Shown in pieces: positions 1-9,455 of a DNA stretch of 64,000 nt. The translations under genes and the position numbers were made by a program. This DNA is from Chloroflexota bacterium (GTDB lineage: Bacteria; Chloroflexota; Limnocylindria; Limnocylindrales; CSP1-4): the NCBI GenBank assembly GCA_021786265.1, contig JAJYNP010000173.1, positions 1-64,000 on the forward strand, given 5' to 3'. The notes under the pieces are model-generated. The model ran no database searches and was not told where the DNA came from. It worked only from the letters and a program-made list of their open reading frames with translations. Position 1 is the first letter of the stretch. Every line of letters begins with the position of its first letter.

Positions 1-103
1 AGGTGCCGTTCCAGGTGACGCCTTCGGGCACCTGCTCCTTGGCCAACGGCTGGAGCTGCTCTTCACTGAAGGCTACCGGGTGCACGGCGATGAAGCGCGG
101 CAT
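1..103 (-). CDS. DUF4242-like small protein, N-terminal part only
   Basis: The gene runs off the left edge of the window, so only the first 34 codons are visible. The peptide begins MPRFIAVHPVAF and continues with a segment rich in Glu and Gln. This resembles the start of small ferredoxin-like alpha/beta proteins of the DUF4242 (nickel-binding SCO4226-like) type, but the match is from memory of the family style only. An ATG preceded by an AGGGAGG ribosome binding site about 6 nt upstream makes the start convincing. Function is not known. Confidence 0.6.
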   Translation of the reverse strand, partial: MPRFIAVHPVAFSEEQLQPLAKEQVPEGVTWNGT

Positions 104-231
104 TGGAAACGACCTCCCTGGACCTGGTGGGGGCCACCCAGCGACCCCGAGCATTGACTTCCTGGACGCGGCGTGGCCGTAGGTGAGTGTCTCGACACGG
201 CGGCCCGCCGGTCGGCCATGACGCGCCCGTC

Positions 232-588
232 CTAGATCAGATCGGCGATCGCTCCTTTCCACTCGCCCATCGTCCGGGTGACCCCGGCGTCGACGAGAGC
301 GCTGACGACGCCGACGCCATCGCAGCAGACGCCGGCCCGCATGGTCAGGCGCTCGAACTCGGGTGTCATGCTGAGACGGCCCAGCTTCTCGGGATCGCCG
401 CGCAGCAGCGCGAAGCCGGCCAGGTCACCCCCGTGGGCGGTCAGGAGCACGGTTTCGACGCTCTCGATCTCGCCCGCCGCCTGGAGCGCGTTCCAGTAAG
501 CGACGGCTTCCTCGAATATCCTGGCCGCCGCGGCTTCCTTGCCGGCGCGCGGCGAGCCCCAGCCTATGAACAGTCCGAACTCGGCCAC
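232..588 (-). CDS. Hypothetical protein, 118 aa
   Basis: A GTG start at 588 follows a GGGAGGGG ribosome binding site with 6 nt spacing, which fits better than the longer upstream reading frame. The product is a compact soluble protein without signal peptide or membrane helix. It starts VAEFGLFIGWG and has an internal Cys-Cys pair (AGVCCDG). The length and the alternation of strands and helices would suit a dimeric alpha/beta-barrel type of small protein, but I do not recognise the family. It may be transcribed with the gene ending at 103. Confidence 0.6.
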   Translation of the reverse strand: MAEFGLFIGWGSPRAGKEAAAARIFEEAVAYWNALQAAGEIESVETVLLTAHGGDLAGFALLRGDPEKLGRLSMTPEFERLTMRAGVCCDGVGVVSALVDAGVTRTMGEWKGAIADLI

Positions 589-725
589 TGACAACCCCTC
601 CCTGGGACGGGTCCCGCGGGTCGGTCTCGCCAGTGGCTCGGCGCGGTCGAGGCGGCCTGGGCATGGCCGCGCGTCAACGCCCCCCGTGTGCGCGGGCAGC
701 ATTCACCCCGCTCAGCGCCGCGCAA

Positions 726-739
726 GTGCCGAACGGCAC
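726..739. promoter_or_regulatory. Short perfect dyad (possible operator)
   Basis: The sequence GTGCCG-AA-CGGCAC forms a perfect 6-bp inverted repeat in the spacer between the 118-aa gene and the membrane-protein gene. It lies about 140 nt upstream of the GTG at 588. It could be an operator or a small hairpin; nothing else supports either reading. Confidence 0.25.
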
Positions 740-806
740 AAACGAATCGTCCCTTGACGAACCGGGACGGTCGTCGGCACCGGCAAACGGAGGCTGCGCC
801 CGGTCG

Positions 807-1172
807 TCAGGGCCTGTGTATCGACCCCGGCCGACCCTGACTGCTGCGCCACCCGACCAGCGGCTCGTGCGACATCGTCGACGCGTTGATGAACGTGATG
901 AGGATGCTGCCGGCAACGTACGAGGCGAGCATCACGATCCCCGCCATCGCCCCGCTCCGCGGCCGCCGGTGGCCCGCTGCGACGACCCAGCTGATGCCCC
1001 CGGTGTAGATGCACATGGCAGCGCCGGCCAGGAGCACCTCGTCGGGGATGTTCTCGTACCCGGTGCGGGCCACGCTCGCGTTGTAGACCAGCCAGGACCA
1101 GGCCCAGGTGCCCGCCAGCACGCCGATCAGGACGATCCGGCCAGCGAGACCACGCGCGAGGTCGCGCCACAT
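807..1172 (-). CDS. Small membrane protein, 121 aa
   Basis: The start ATG at 1172 is preceded by GGAGGCG at good spacing. Three hydrophobic segments are visible: about residues 10-30 (IVLIGVLAG), 46-66 (EVLLAGAAMCIYTGG) and 75-95 (AGIVMLASYVAGSILITF), so this is probably a three-helix inner-membrane protein. The C-terminal 25 residues are polar. No family motif is recognised and the neighbours do not suggest a function. Confidence 0.55.
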   Translation of the reverse strand: MWRDLARGLAGRIVLIGVLAGTWAWSWLVYNASVARTGYENIPDEVLLAGAAMCIYTGGISWVVAAGHRRPRSGAMAGIVMLASYVAGSILITFINASTMSHEPLVGWRSSQGRPGSIHRP

Positions 1173-1349
1173 CGTTCCGCCTCCGGAGATCGAGTCTGAC
1201 AGCCCCAGGCGGTCGCCTCGAGCAGTGCCGATGCGACCGAACCCAATGCAAGGCTCACGCCCACCGCGCCAACGGCAGGCGGCACGCCACAGGTCGCCGC
1301 AGGCCAGTCCTCGGGCTTCTCGTGGCGACCTTCGATCCGTCCGGCGCCG

Positions 1350-2645
1350 TCAGGCCGCGGGCGCGGGTCCCCGTGCGGACGCCGCCCGCAGCTCTCCGGC
1401 CAGCTGCGGTGCGACCCTGCCGCGCACCCGGACGTCCGTGGCGCGGTATTCGATCTCGACCGTGCCGCGCTCCCGGATCCGCGCGATCAGCTCGCCCGCC
1501 GTGTAGGGCACAACGGTGTCCACGTCCTCCCAGAGGTCGGCGAGGAGGGCGGAGAGCCGTGTCCGCAGCGTGTCGAGGCCGTACCCGGTGAGCGCCGAGA
1601 TCAGCACGGCATCGCCGATCATCGGCGCGGGATTGGTCTCGTCGCGGGCGCCCGACTCGAGCAGGTCGGCCTTGTTGTAGACCGTCAGGCGCGGCTTCGT
1701 CCCCGCCTCCAGTTCGTCGAGGACGAGCTGGACCGTGGCCCGATGCTCGGCGAAGTGCGGGTCGAACGCGTCGACCACCTCGAGGAGCACGTCGGCGCGC
1801 GTCACCTCCTCGAGCGTCGCGCGGAACGCGTCGACCAGCTGGTGTGGCAGCTTGTGGATGAACCCCACCGTGTCGGTCAGGATCGCCGACTGCCCCTCGC
1901 CGAGCTTCACGGCGCGGCTGGTCGGGTCGAGCGTGGCGAACAGCTGGTCCTCCGCACGGGCGGCCTCCGAGCCGAAAAGCGCGTTGAGCAGCGTTGACTT
2001 GCCGGCGTTGGTGTACCCGACGATCGCGACGGTCGGGACCAGCCGCCGATCGCGCGAGCGGGAGGCGACCTCGCGTTGCCGGCGGACGTCCTCGACCCGG
2101 TCGCGAAGGCGCCGGATGCGCTCGCGGATCAGGCGCCGGTCCGTTTCGAGCTGTGACTCGCCGGGTCCGCGGGTGCCGATGCCGCCGCCGGTCCGCGACA
2201 GGTGCGTCCAGAGCCGGGTGAGTCGTGGCAGCTGGTACTCGAGTTGAGCCAGTTCGACCTGGAGGCGGCCCTCGTGCGTCCGGGCGTGCTGGGCGAAGAT
2301 GTCCAGGATCAGCCCGCTGCGGTCGAGCACCTTGCAGCCCAGCAACTCCTCCAGCGAGCGCTGCTGGTTCGGCGTCAGCTCGTCGTCGGCGATCAGCAGC
2401 GTGAAGCCGGTCTCGGATTTGGCCTGGACCAGCTCCTGGGCCTTGCCCTTGCCGACATACCAGGTGGGGTCGGGCACGCGGCGGTTCTGCCACTCGGCCC
2501 CGACGACCTCTGCGCCCGCGGTGTCTGCCAGGGCGGCCAGCTCGTTCAGGGATTCCTCGGCGGTCCAGCCGGGTTCCGCGCCGGTGTCGACCGCCACGAT
2601 GAATGCGCGCTCGCGCGGTGGTTCGAGCTCGATGAGTCGGGCCAT
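1350..2645 (-). CDS. hflX: GTPase HflX
   Basis: Ribosome-associated GTPase that splits stalled or heat-damaged 70S ribosomes in other bacteria. The N-terminal HflX domain (about residues 15-200) contains the family segments [12 protein letters not shown] and [15 protein letters not shown]. The GTPase domain follows with G1 GYTNAGKST (210-218), G3 DTVGF (258-262) and G4 NKAD (324-327). At 431 aa it has the usual length. The ATG at 2645 was chosen because it directly precedes the conserved [10 protein letters not shown] start; the open frame continues upstream through repeat-rich spacer only. It lies downstream of miaA, a neighbour pairing also seen in E. coli (miaA-hfq-hflX), but with a 470-nt spacer here. 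Confidence 0.95.
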   Translation of the reverse strand: MARLIELEPPRERAFIVAVDTGAEPGWTAEESLNELAALADTAGAEVVGAEWQNRRVPDPTWYVGKGKAQELVQAKSETGFTLLIADDELTPNQQRSLEELLGCKVLDRSGLILDIFAQHARTHEGRLQVELAQLEYQLPRLTRLWTHLSRTGGGIGTRGPGESQLETDRRLIRERIRRLRDRVEDVRRQREVASRSRDRRLVPTVAIVGYTNAGKSTLLNALFGSEAARAEDQLFATLDPTSRAVKLGEGQSAILTDTVGFIHKLPHQLVDAFRATLEEVTRADVLLEVVDAFDPHFAEHRATVQLVLDELEAGTKPRLTVYNKADLLESGARDETNPAPMIGDAVLISALTGYGLDTLRTRLSALLADLWEDVDTVVPYTAGELIARIRERGTVEIEYRATDVRVRGRVAPQLAGELRAASARGPAPAA

Positions 2646-2718
2646 GTTCCTCCATCGGACGGTGTCAGCCGAACTGTACCGCAGGCCCGGTCCTGGCTCG
2701 GTCGGCTCGCGTTCCCCC

Positions 2719-2806
2719 CACCGCGGTGGCCCGAGCCGTGGGGCGCCTCCGACACGGCGTCGCATGCCCCACACCGCGGTGGCCCGAGCCGTGGGGCGCC
2801 TCCGAC
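2719..2806. repeat. Two direct copies of a 35-bp GC-rich repeat; rest of 2646-3115 shows no gene
   Basis: Two identical 35-bp copies, 2719-2753 and 2772-2806, lie 53 bp apart in the 470-bp spacer between hflX and miaA. Each contains the dyad CACCGCGGTG followed by GCCCGAGCCGTGGGGC, so each copy could fold. Further on (about 2915-2995) the spacer holds several GTGCAC/GTGCAT hexamers. No reading frame in the spacer has a ribosome binding site or protein-like composition. Possible roles are an hflX leader structure or a dispersed chromosomal repeat. Confidence 0.6.
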
Positions 2807-3115
2807 GCGGTGTGCACCGGGCGGTTGAAAACGACGAACCGCACCTCCACCGAGTCGCGATGGCCGCGGCGGCGCGCCGGGGCGTGCGGCAACTCTGGGC
2901 GGATCGGGCGATGCGTGCGCATCCTGTGCACCCCGTGCACACCCGGGACGGACAGCCCCGCGGACTGGTCGAGATCGTGCACCCGGTGCATGGCCACGAC
3001 GGTGGCTCGCGGTCATCCTCGACTCCGGCCCCCGCGCGGGCCGCCGGCCTCTGCGCGGGCCTCCGGACCCTGCGCGCGGAACCCTGGTGCCCGTCCCGCG
3101 CCGAAGTGCCTGGCG

Positions 3116-4141
3116 TCAGGCGTCGTGGGTCGCGTCCAGGAACCGGCGGACCAGGATCAGGGCCTCCGGGAACGGGTCGTGCAGGGCGTCGATCCAGTTG
3201 ATCCCGGGCTCGGCGCGGAACCACGTGCGTTGCCGCCGCGCGTAGGCACGCGTCCGCACGATGGTCTCCGCGAGCGCCTCGGCGGTGGTGCGACGGCCCC
3301 GGACGACCTCGATCGCCTCCCGGTAGCCGATCGCGCTGAGCGCCGGCAGGGAGGAGTCGTACCGGGATGCCAGCCCAGCGGCCTCGCGCAGCAGCCCGCT
3401 CGCGTACTGCCCCGCCGCGCGGTTGGCGATCCACACCCGGTGCGTCGCGTGCTCGACGCTCAGGCCCAGCCAGAGCACCGGCGCCGGGTACCCTTCGGGC
3501 TCGGGGGGCAGCCCGTCACCCGCGAGGGTCGCCCGCTCGAGCGCTCGCACCACCCGGCGAGGGTTGGCCAGGTCGGTCCGCGCCGCGAGCGTCGGAGCCT
3601 CGAGCGCCAGTCGCGCGGCGAGCGCGGCGATTCCGAGCCCAGCCAGGTCCGACTCGAGGCGCGCGCGCAGCTCGGGATCGTGGGGCGCGTCCGTGAGCGG
3701 CATGCCTCGCGCCACGGCCCGCAGGTAGAGCCCGGTCCCGCCGACCAGCAGCGCGACCCTGCCGTGGGCGGCGATGGACGCCAGCGCATCGAGCGCGTGC
3801 CGCTGGTAGAGCGAGACGCTGAACGGCTCGTCCGGGTCGACGAGGTCCAGGCCATGGTGGGGCACCAGCGCGCGCTCGGCCCGCGAAGCCTTGGCCGTGC
3901 CGATGTCCATGCCCCGGTAGACCTGCCGCGAGTCGGCCGAGATGATCTCGACGTCGCCGATGGCGCTCGCCAGGCGCAGCGAGAGTCGTGTCTTCCCGGT
4001 GGCGGTCGCCCCGGCGATCACGATGAGGACCGGGAGCCTGCCGCGTTCCGGGCGTCGCCCGTGCGATGGCAGCCACTCGCGCCACCCGCCGGGAACGCCG
4101 GCAGAGGAACCTCGCTCGGTCGCCGGCGGCGGGGCGGGCAT
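3116..4141 (-). CDS. miaA: tRNA dimethylallyltransferase MiaA
   Basis: Transfers a dimethylallyl group from DMAPP to N6 of A37 in tRNAs reading UNN codons, giving i6A. The P-loop GATATGKT is at 44-51 and the substrate loop [16 protein letters not shown] starts at 70. The later segments LVGGTGLY and RQRTWFR are typical of the family. At 341 aa it carries about 36 extra residues, rich in Pro and Arg, before the usual start. No alternative ATG or GTG lies between that region and the P-loop, so ATG 4141 is kept. It begins 3 nt after the miaB stop codon, so MiaB, which methylthiolates i6A37, is co-transcribed with the enzyme that supplies its substrate. Confidence 0.96.
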   Translation of the reverse strand: MPAPPPATERGSSAGVPGGWREWLPSHGRRPERGRLPVLIVIAGATATGKTRLSLRLASAIGDVEIISADSRQVYRGMDIGTAKASRAERALVPHHGLDLVDPDEPFSVSLYQRHALDALASIAAHGRVALLVGGTGLYLRAVARGMPLTDAPHDPELRARLESDLAGLGIAALAARLALEAPTLAARTDLANPRRVVRALERATLAGDGLPPEPEGYPAPVLWLGLSVEHATHRVWIANRAAGQYASGLLREAAGLASRYDSSLPALSAIGYREAIEVVRGRRTTAEALAETIVRTRAYARRQRTWFRAEPGINWIDALHDPFPEALILVRRFLDATHDA

Positions 4142-4144
4142 CGA

Positions 4145-5863
4145 CTACACCGCCGGGGAGACGAGTGTTCCGGTGAGCGAATACGGGCCGGCGCGGTCGA
4201 TCCGGACCTGGACGAGCCGGCCGACCAGGTGTGCGGGCCCGTCCACGTGCACCAGCCTGTTCTCGCGGTTGCGACCTCCGAGCCGGACGTGCCCTTCTGC
4301 CGGCACGCCCCGGTGCCCCGGTTCACCGGCCGGCAGACCCTGACCCGCGGCCGGCGTCGCGGCCGCGGGCTCGACGCCGGTCTCCTCGTCGCCGTGGTCG
4401 TGATCGTGCCCGCGAGGCCGGTCGATGCCGTCCACCAGGACCTCGGTGGTGCGTCCGACCCACGCCCGGTTCCGTTCCCAGCCGATCGCCTCCTGCAGCG
4501 CCAGCAGCTCGTTGAGCCGGCGCCGCTTGTCGCCGGCGGGCACGTCGTCGGGCAGGCGTGCCGCCGGGGTCCCGGGGCGGGGCGAGAAGGCGGCCGCGAA
4601 GACGGTGTCGAAGCGGACCAGCTCGAGGAGCGCCAGCGTCGCCCGGAACTGCTCCTCGGTCTCGCCGCAGAACCCCACGATCACGTCGGTCGTGAGGCAG
4701 ATCCCGGGCACCGCCTCGCGGAGCCGGCCCACCAGCTCCAGGTACGAGGCCACCGTGTACTGGCGACCCATCCGGCGCAGGACCGGGTCGGAGCCGGACT
4801 GGACGGGGAGGTGCAGGTGCGCGCACACGGACGGGCACTCGGCCATCGCGGCGATGAGCCGGTCGCCGAGATCCCAGGGGTGGGAGGTGATGAAGCGCAG
4901 GCGAGGGATCGCCGGGGCACCGTCGGCCGTGCGGATCGCGTCGATCGCCCGCAGCAGCTCCGCGATGTCGGGGCGGCCGTCGAGGTCGATCTGCCGCCCG
5001 ATCTCGCGCGCCCGGCGGATGTGGGAGAAGCGCGCCTCCGCCGGCAGGTCGTGGCCGTACGAGTTGACGTTCTGGCCGAGCAGCGTGACCTCGCGGTACC
5101 CCGCCGCGGCGAGGCGCCGGGCCTCGTCCACCACGTCGTCGAACGCACGGCTCCGCTCGGGCCCCCGGCTGAGCGGCACGATGCAGTACGTGCAGGTCTT
5201 GTCGCAGCCGTAGATGATGGGCAGCCACGCCTGGATCGCGCTGCGCCGCGCGACGCGGTCGCCGGCGACCGCGCCAGCCCGGACCGCGGGCAGCGCATCG
5301 GCGACGGGCGCACCGTCCTTCGCTGGCGCGGCGTTCGCTGGCGCGGCGAGCGTCGGTGCGGCCATGGCCACCCTGAGCAGACCGGGCGCGGTGGGGCTCG
5401 CCAGGCCGAGCCGCGCCACCAGCTCCGGCTCCTCGTCGGGCCGCAGGAACATGTCAACCGCCGGGTACCGGCGGGCGAGCCGGTCGCGGTTCTCCACGCG
5501 CACCGCGCACCCGGTCAGCACCACGCGCAGGCCCGGGTTCGCCGCCTTCAACCTGGCGAGATGACCTTGCCGGCCGATGATCTTGGCCTCGGCGGTCTCG
5601 CGGATCGCGCAACTGTTGATCACGATCAGGTCCGACTCCTCCATGGAGGGGGCCTCGGAGCAACCGGCGCTGAGCAGCGCGCCGGCCATCTCCTCGGAAT
5701 CGGACTGGTTCATCTGGCAGCCGAGCGTCCAGACGTGAAAGCGCGGCAGCGCGAGGTCGTCGGTGACGAACTCGTCGAGCCCGGCCGGGGCCGGCGCGGG
5801 ACGGCGGGGCGTGGGAGTCGACCGGGGGACGAGGTCCAGGACGGGGAGCTGCCGGGCTGCCAT
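4145..5863 (-). CDS. miaB: tRNA-2-methylthio-N6-dimethylallyladenosine synthase MiaB
   Basis: Radical-SAM methylthiotransferase that converts i6A37 to ms2i6A37. The N-terminal MTTase domain has the three cysteines of the auxiliary cluster (TLGCQMN, NSCAIR, TGCAVR). The radical-SAM cluster motif is YGCDKTCTYC (CxxxCxxC). The C-terminal TRAM domain ends LTGTLVSPAV. The protein is long (572 aa; about 440-450 is usual) because of two insertions: an Ala/Pro-rich linker between the MTTase and radical-SAM domains, and a His/Asp-rich loop (RGHDHDHGDEE) within the TRAM region. ATG 5863 lacks a good ribosome binding site, but TAGACT lies 7 nt upstream and overlaps the stop codon of the PHP-domain gene. 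Confidence 0.95.
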   Translation of the reverse strand: MAARQLPVLDLVPRSTPTPRRPAPAPAGLDEFVTDDLALPRFHVWTLGCQMNQSDSEEMAGALLSAGCSEAPSMEESDLIVINSCAIRETAEAKIIGRQGHLARLKAANPGLRVVLTGCAVRVENRDRLARRYPAVDMFLRPDEEPELVARLGLASPTAPGLLRVAMAAPTLAAPANAAPAKDGAPVADALPAVRAGAVAGDRVARRSAIQAWLPIIYGCDKTCTYCIVPLSRGPERSRAFDDVVDEARRLAAAGYREVTLLGQNVNSYGHDLPAEARFSHIRRAREIGRQIDLDGRPDIAELLRAIDAIRTADGAPAIPRLRFITSHPWDLGDRLIAAMAECPSVCAHLHLPVQSGSDPVLRRMGRQYTVASYLELVGRLREAVPGICLTTDVIVGFCGETEEQFRATLALLELVRFDTVFAAAFSPRPGTPAARLPDDVPAGDKRRRLNELLALQEAIGWERNRAWVGRTTEVLVDGIDRPRGHDHDHGDEETGVEPAAATPAAGQGLPAGEPGHRGVPAEGHVRLGGRNRENRLVHVDGPAHLVGRLVQVRIDRAGPYSLTGTLVSPAV

Positions 5864-5873
5864 GCCCACCAGT

Positions 5874-6788
5874 CTAGCGGGCGGGCGGCACCGAGCCTCC
5901 GGGCTCCGCCGGGACCAGGGGCGGCGGCACGCCGAGCGCCGCCAGCAGCGCGTCGCCGGCCGAATCGGGGACGCGGCACATGCCCTGCGCCTGCGCGTAC
6001 GTCCACGTGTCGCCGTGGTAGTCGCTGCCCCCGGTGGCGAGCAGGCCGTGCTCGGCGGCGACCGAGGCGACCGCGGCCCGGGTCGCCTCGTCGAACGCGA
6101 CGTAGTACGCCTCCAGCCCGCCGAGCCCCCAGTCACGCAGCCGCTCGATCACATCGAGCCGCTCCGGCGCCTCCCGGAAATGCGCCAGCGCCGCGATCCC
6201 CCCGGCGGCGCGGATCGCGGCGATCGTCTCGCGCGGCCCGAGCCCCTGGCGCGGCACGTACCCTGGCGCGTCGCGGGCCAGGATGCGCTGCATCGCGTCG
6301 TCCACGCTCTCGGCGTGCCCCGCCGCCACCAGCGCTCGGGCGATGTGCGGCCGCCCCGGCGCACTGACTCCGGGACCCATGGCCTCGGGCAGGTGTTCGT
6401 CGACCGGCATCCCCAGCTGGCGAAGCCGCTCCACGATCAGCTCGGCACGGAGCGCGCGCAACCGGCGCTGGCTGGCCAGCACCGCCTCGAACGACACGTC
6501 GTCCGGGTCCATGCCGTAGCCGAGGATGTGCAGCTCGCCCTCCCGGAGACCGGGCACGTCATGGGCGATGCTGTTGATCTCGACCCCGGCCAGCAGGCGC
6601 GGGTGCTCCGTCCCCTCCCCCGCCGCTCGCAGCTCGCGGTACCCGTCCAGCGTGTCGTGGTCGGTGATCGACGCCAGCGCGATGCCCCACCGGCGCATCG
6701 CGTCGAGCAGCTCGGCCGGAGGCAGGACGCCGTCGGACCGCGCCGTGTGGCAGTGCAGGTCGACGCGGTTGCGCCGGGGTGTCGTCAT
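5874..6788 (-). CDS. PHP-domain phosphoesterase (RNase AM/TrpH-like)
   Basis: The 304-aa protein begins with the PHP metal-site motif DLHCHTARSDG and continues with ITDHDTLDG, GVEIN and GSDYHG. Those are the metal ligands of the PHP family that hydrolyses 3',5'-nucleoside bisphosphates or short RNA 5' ends (YciV/RNase AM). Domain order and length fit the family. The gene sits between ymdB and miaB in an RNA-processing block, which agrees with a role in RNA turnover. The Ala-rich C-terminus carries no further domain. Exact substrate is inferred, not shown. Confidence 0.88.
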   Translation of the reverse strand: MTTPRRNRVDLHCHTARSDGVLPPAELLDAMRRWGIALASITDHDTLDGYRELRAAGEGTEHPRLLAGVEINSIAHDVPGLREGELHILGYGMDPDDVSFEAVLASQRRLRALRAELIVERLRQLGMPVDEHLPEAMGPGVSAPGRPHIARALVAAGHAESVDDAMQRILARDAPGYVPRQGLGPRETIAAIRAAGGIAALAHFREAPERLDVIERLRDWGLGGLEAYYVAFDEATRAAVASVAAEHGLLATGGSDYHGDTWTYAQAQGMCRVPDSAGDALLAALGVPPPLVPAEPGGSVPPAR

Positions 6789-6846
6789 GCCCGGCCGGCG
6801 GCCGCCGCGGTCCTGCCCATCCGGCGCGGGTCCAACGGACGGGCCG

Positions 6847-7713
6847 TCACGCCTCGACCACTCGGCTCAGCCGCTCGATGTGGAGGGCGCGCCCGGTGGC
6901 GCCGTCGACGTCGATCTGGACGGCGTTGAACACGACGGGCCCGGACCCGACCTCGAACCGGGTCGGCAGCCCGTTGAGGAACCGGGGCAGGACCGTGCGA
7001 GGCTCGAACCCGATCACGCTGTAGATGGGACCGGTCATGCCGATGTCGCTCAGGTAGGCGGTGCCCCGCGGCAGGATCCGCTCGTCGCCGGTCACGACGT
7101 GGGTGTGGGTGCCGCAGACCGCGCTGGCGAGCCCGTCGAGGTGCAGCCCGAACGCGTTCTTCTCGCTGGTGACCTCGCAGTGGAAGTCGACGATCCGAAC
7201 GGGCGGCAGCTCGTCGGCGCCGTCCTCGAACAGCTGGCGGACCGTGGTGAACGGGTTCTCGATCGGTTGCATGTAGGTCCGTCCCTGGGCGTTGACGACC
7301 GCGACCTCGCTGCCGTCGGCCGCGTGGAAGATCCCCCAGCCGCGGCCCGGGACGCCGTCATGGCCGTAGTTGAGCGGGCGGAGGATCCGCTCGTCGCGTT
7401 CCAGTTCGGCGTAGATCTCGCGCTTGTCCCAGATGTGGTTGCCGCTGGTGATCACGTCGACGCCGGCCGAGAAGAGCCCCTGCGCGGTCGATGCCGTCAG
7501 GCCCATGCCGCCGGCGACGTTCTCGCCGTTGGCCGTCACGAAATCCAGGCCCCGCTCGTCGCGGAGCGCCGGCAGCAGCTGCTCGACGGCGACCCGCCCG
7601 GGCTTGCCGATGACGTCACCGATCATCAGCACCCGCAGGGTGCCGTTCGCGGGACGGCGCGGCGCCGGAACGAGCCGGTCCGCTGCCTGGACCTCGGCGA
7701 CCTCGTGGCGCAT
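6847..7713 (-). CDS. ymdB: YmdB/TIGR00282-family metallophosphoesterase
   Basis: Calcineurin-like phosphodiesterase acting on cyclic nucleotides in Bacillus (YmdB). The metal-binding motifs are GDVIGKPGR, NGENVAGG, TSGNHIWDK and CGTHTHVVTGD, all in the expected order. The 288-aa form carries about 26 polar residues ahead of the usual start (VLMIGDVIG), so a downstream start cannot be excluded. It is directly downstream of rny with 6 nt between the genes, the same neighbour order seen in Firmicutes, where YmdB is linked to RNase Y function. Confidence 0.93.
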   Translation of the reverse strand: MRHEVAEVQAADRLVPAPRRPANGTLRVLMIGDVIGKPGRVAVEQLLPALRDERGLDFVTANGENVAGGMGLTASTAQGLFSAGVDVITSGNHIWDKREIYAELERDERILRPLNYGHDGVPGRGWGIFHAADGSEVAVVNAQGRTYMQPIENPFTTVRQLFEDGADELPPVRIVDFHCEVTSEKNAFGLHLDGLASAVCGTHTHVVTGDERILPRGTAYLSDIGMTGPIYSVIGFEPRTVLPRFLNGLPTRFEVGSGPVVFNAVQIDVDGATGRALHIERLSRVVEA

Positions 7714-7719
7714 CGGCGG

Positions 7720-9255
7720 CTACTTGGCGTACTCGACGGCGCGGGTCTCGCGGATCACGGTGACCTTGATCTGCCCAGGGTAGGTCAGCGACTCCTCGAT
7801 CTTCTTCACGATGTCGCGTGCCAGCCGCATCGAGGCAAGATCGTCGATCTCCTCCGGGCGCACCAGGATCCGCACCTCGCGCCCGGCCTGCACGGCAAAG
7901 GAGCGTTCGACGCCGGGGAAGCCGTTGGCGATCGCCTGCAGATCCTCGAGGCGCTTGACGTACGCTTCCATCGACTCGCCACGGGCGCCCGGCCGGCTTG
8001 CGCTGATGGCGTCGGCGATCTGGACGATGGGCGCCTCCACGCAGGCGTACTCCACCTCCTGGTGATGCGCCGCGATGGCGTTTGTGACCCTCGGCGGAAG
8101 GCCGTTCCGCTGTGCGATCTGACCGCCGATCGCGGCGTGTGGGCCCTCCACCTCGTGATCGACGGCCTTGCCGATGTCGTGGAGCAGCCCGCCCATCTTC
8201 GCGATCTGGATGTCGGCGCCGGTCTCGGCGGCGATGATGGCCGCCAGGCGGCTCGTCTCCACCGCGTGCTTCAGCACGTTCTGGCCGTAGCTGGTGCGGT
8301 ACTTGAGGCGGCCGAGCAGCTTGATGATCTCGGGCGGGAGGCCCGGCACGCCCGCGTCGTAGGCGGCCTGCTCGCCGGCCTGGCGCATGATGACGTCGAC
8401 CTCGGCGCGTGCCTTCGCGACCACTTCTTCGATCCGGCCGGGATGGATGCGGCCGTCCTGGATGAGCTTGGTGAGGGCGAGCCGCGCGACCTCGCGGCGG
8501 ACTGGATCGAAGCCGCTGATCAGCACCGATTCCGGGGTGTCGTCGATGATCAGGTCGATCCCGGTGGCCTGCTCCAGGGCCCGGATGTTGCGCCCCTCGC
8601 GGCCGATGATGCGGCCCTTCATCTCGTCGGACGGCAGAGGCACCACGGAGACCGTCATTTCGGCGGTGTGGTCGGCCATGATCCGCTGGATCGCGGTGAC
8701 CACGATCTCGCGGGCGCGGTCCTCGGCCTCTTCACGTGCCTGCCGCTCGATCGTCCGGGCGATGCGGACCGCGTCGTGCTCGGCCTCCTCGCGGACCTGC
8801 TCCAGCAGGACGGCTTTCGCCTCGTCGGCGGTCATGGCGCTGACGCGCTCGAGGGCGGCGATCTGGTCCTGCCGGGCCCGACCGAGGGCGTCCTTGTGGT
8901 CCTGCAGCTCGCGCTCGCGCTCGAGGAGCTTGCGATCGCGCTGCTCGAGCATGTCGGTGCGCTGGTCGAGCTGCTCGTCTCGTTGCAGCAGGCGGCGCTC
9001 GAGCACGGTCAGCTCCGCGCGCTTGGTCCGCTCCTCTTCCGCGGTCTCGCGCTGCAGGCGAACCTGCTCGTCCTTTGCCTGGAGGATCAGCTCCTTCTGC
9101 TGGGCGCGCGCCTCCGCCACGATCCGCCCGGCCTTGTCCTGGGCGGCCCGCACGGCCTGCGCGGCCCACATTCCGCGGGCCACGAATCCGAGCGCAGCCC
9201 CGCCGACGATGACGACGACCGCCACCACCGCCAGGAGGACGGCGTTATCTGGCAT
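7720..9255 (-). CDS. rny: Ribonuclease Y
   Basis: Membrane-anchored endoribonuclease that starts mRNA decay. The N-terminus has one membrane helix (about residues 6-28, [17 protein letters not shown]), followed by a long charged coiled coil rich in Glu, Arg and Gln. Then comes the KH domain ([17 protein letters not shown]) and the HD phosphohydrolase domain with HDIGKA. The ATG at 9255 was chosen because it follows GGGAGG at good spacing and places the membrane helix at the very start. At 511 aa it has the typical length. It heads the likely operon rny-ymdB, probably extending to the PHP gene, miaB and miaA. Confidence 0.97.
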   Translation of the reverse strand: MPDNAVLLAVVAVVVIVGGAALGFVARGMWAAQAVRAAQDKAGRIVAEARAQQKELILQAKDEQVRLQRETAEEERTKRAELTVLERRLLQRDEQLDQRTDMLEQRDRKLLERERELQDHKDALGRARQDQIAALERVSAMTADEAKAVLLEQVREEAEHDAVRIARTIERQAREEAEDRAREIVVTAIQRIMADHTAEMTVSVVPLPSDEMKGRIIGREGRNIRALEQATGIDLIIDDTPESVLISGFDPVRREVARLALTKLIQDGRIHPGRIEEVVAKARAEVDVIMRQAGEQAAYDAGVPGLPPEIIKLLGRLKYRTSYGQNVLKHAVETSRLAAIIAAETGADIQIAKMGGLLHDIGKAVDHEVEGPHAAIGGQIAQRNGLPPRVTNAIAAHHQEVEYACVEAPIVQIADAISASRPGARGESMEAYVKRLEDLQAIANGFPGVERSFAVQAGREVRILVRPEEIDDLASMRLARDIVKKIEESLTYPGQIKVTVIRETRAVEYAK

Positions 9256-9427
9256 GTGAGCCTCCCGTCCAGCCCGCCGGCTGGAAGGTGGAATGGGTAG
9301 GTAGTGGTGCCGTGCGCTCCCACCTGGACGCACGGGTCGCTCGGGCCAGAATTCGCGGCGCCACGATCGCTGGCCGAGCGCCCCGGCCGTTGAGTCGCGC
9401 GCGCCGCACTATCGATCCGCCGCGAAG

Positions 9428-9455
9428 CCTATACGCGCGCCCGATCCGGCGTCAA
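9428..9455 (-). promoter_or_regulatory. Sigma-70-type promoter of the rny operon
   Basis: On the minus strand TTGACG (9455-9450) and TATAGG (9433-9428) are separated by 16 nt. This is one of the best matches to the -35/-10 consensus in the window. Predicted transcription starts near 9421 and gives a leader of about 165 nt before rny. The -35 box overlaps the recX stop codon. Confidence 0.6.

Noticed and set aside
2665..2997. 110-codon minus-strand frame in the hflX-miaA spacer
   Set aside because: No ribosome binding site; composition follows the direct repeats and the GTGCAC motifs rather than a protein.
2726..6367. 1213-codon plus-strand open frame
   Set aside because: It lies opposite miaA and miaB, has no ribosome binding site and its Arg/Gly/Pro/His-rich composition is that of the antisense of GC-rich coding sequence.
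6526..9300. 924-codon plus-strand open frame
   Set aside because: It is antisense to the PHP gene, ymdB and rny, all of which have clear family motifs.
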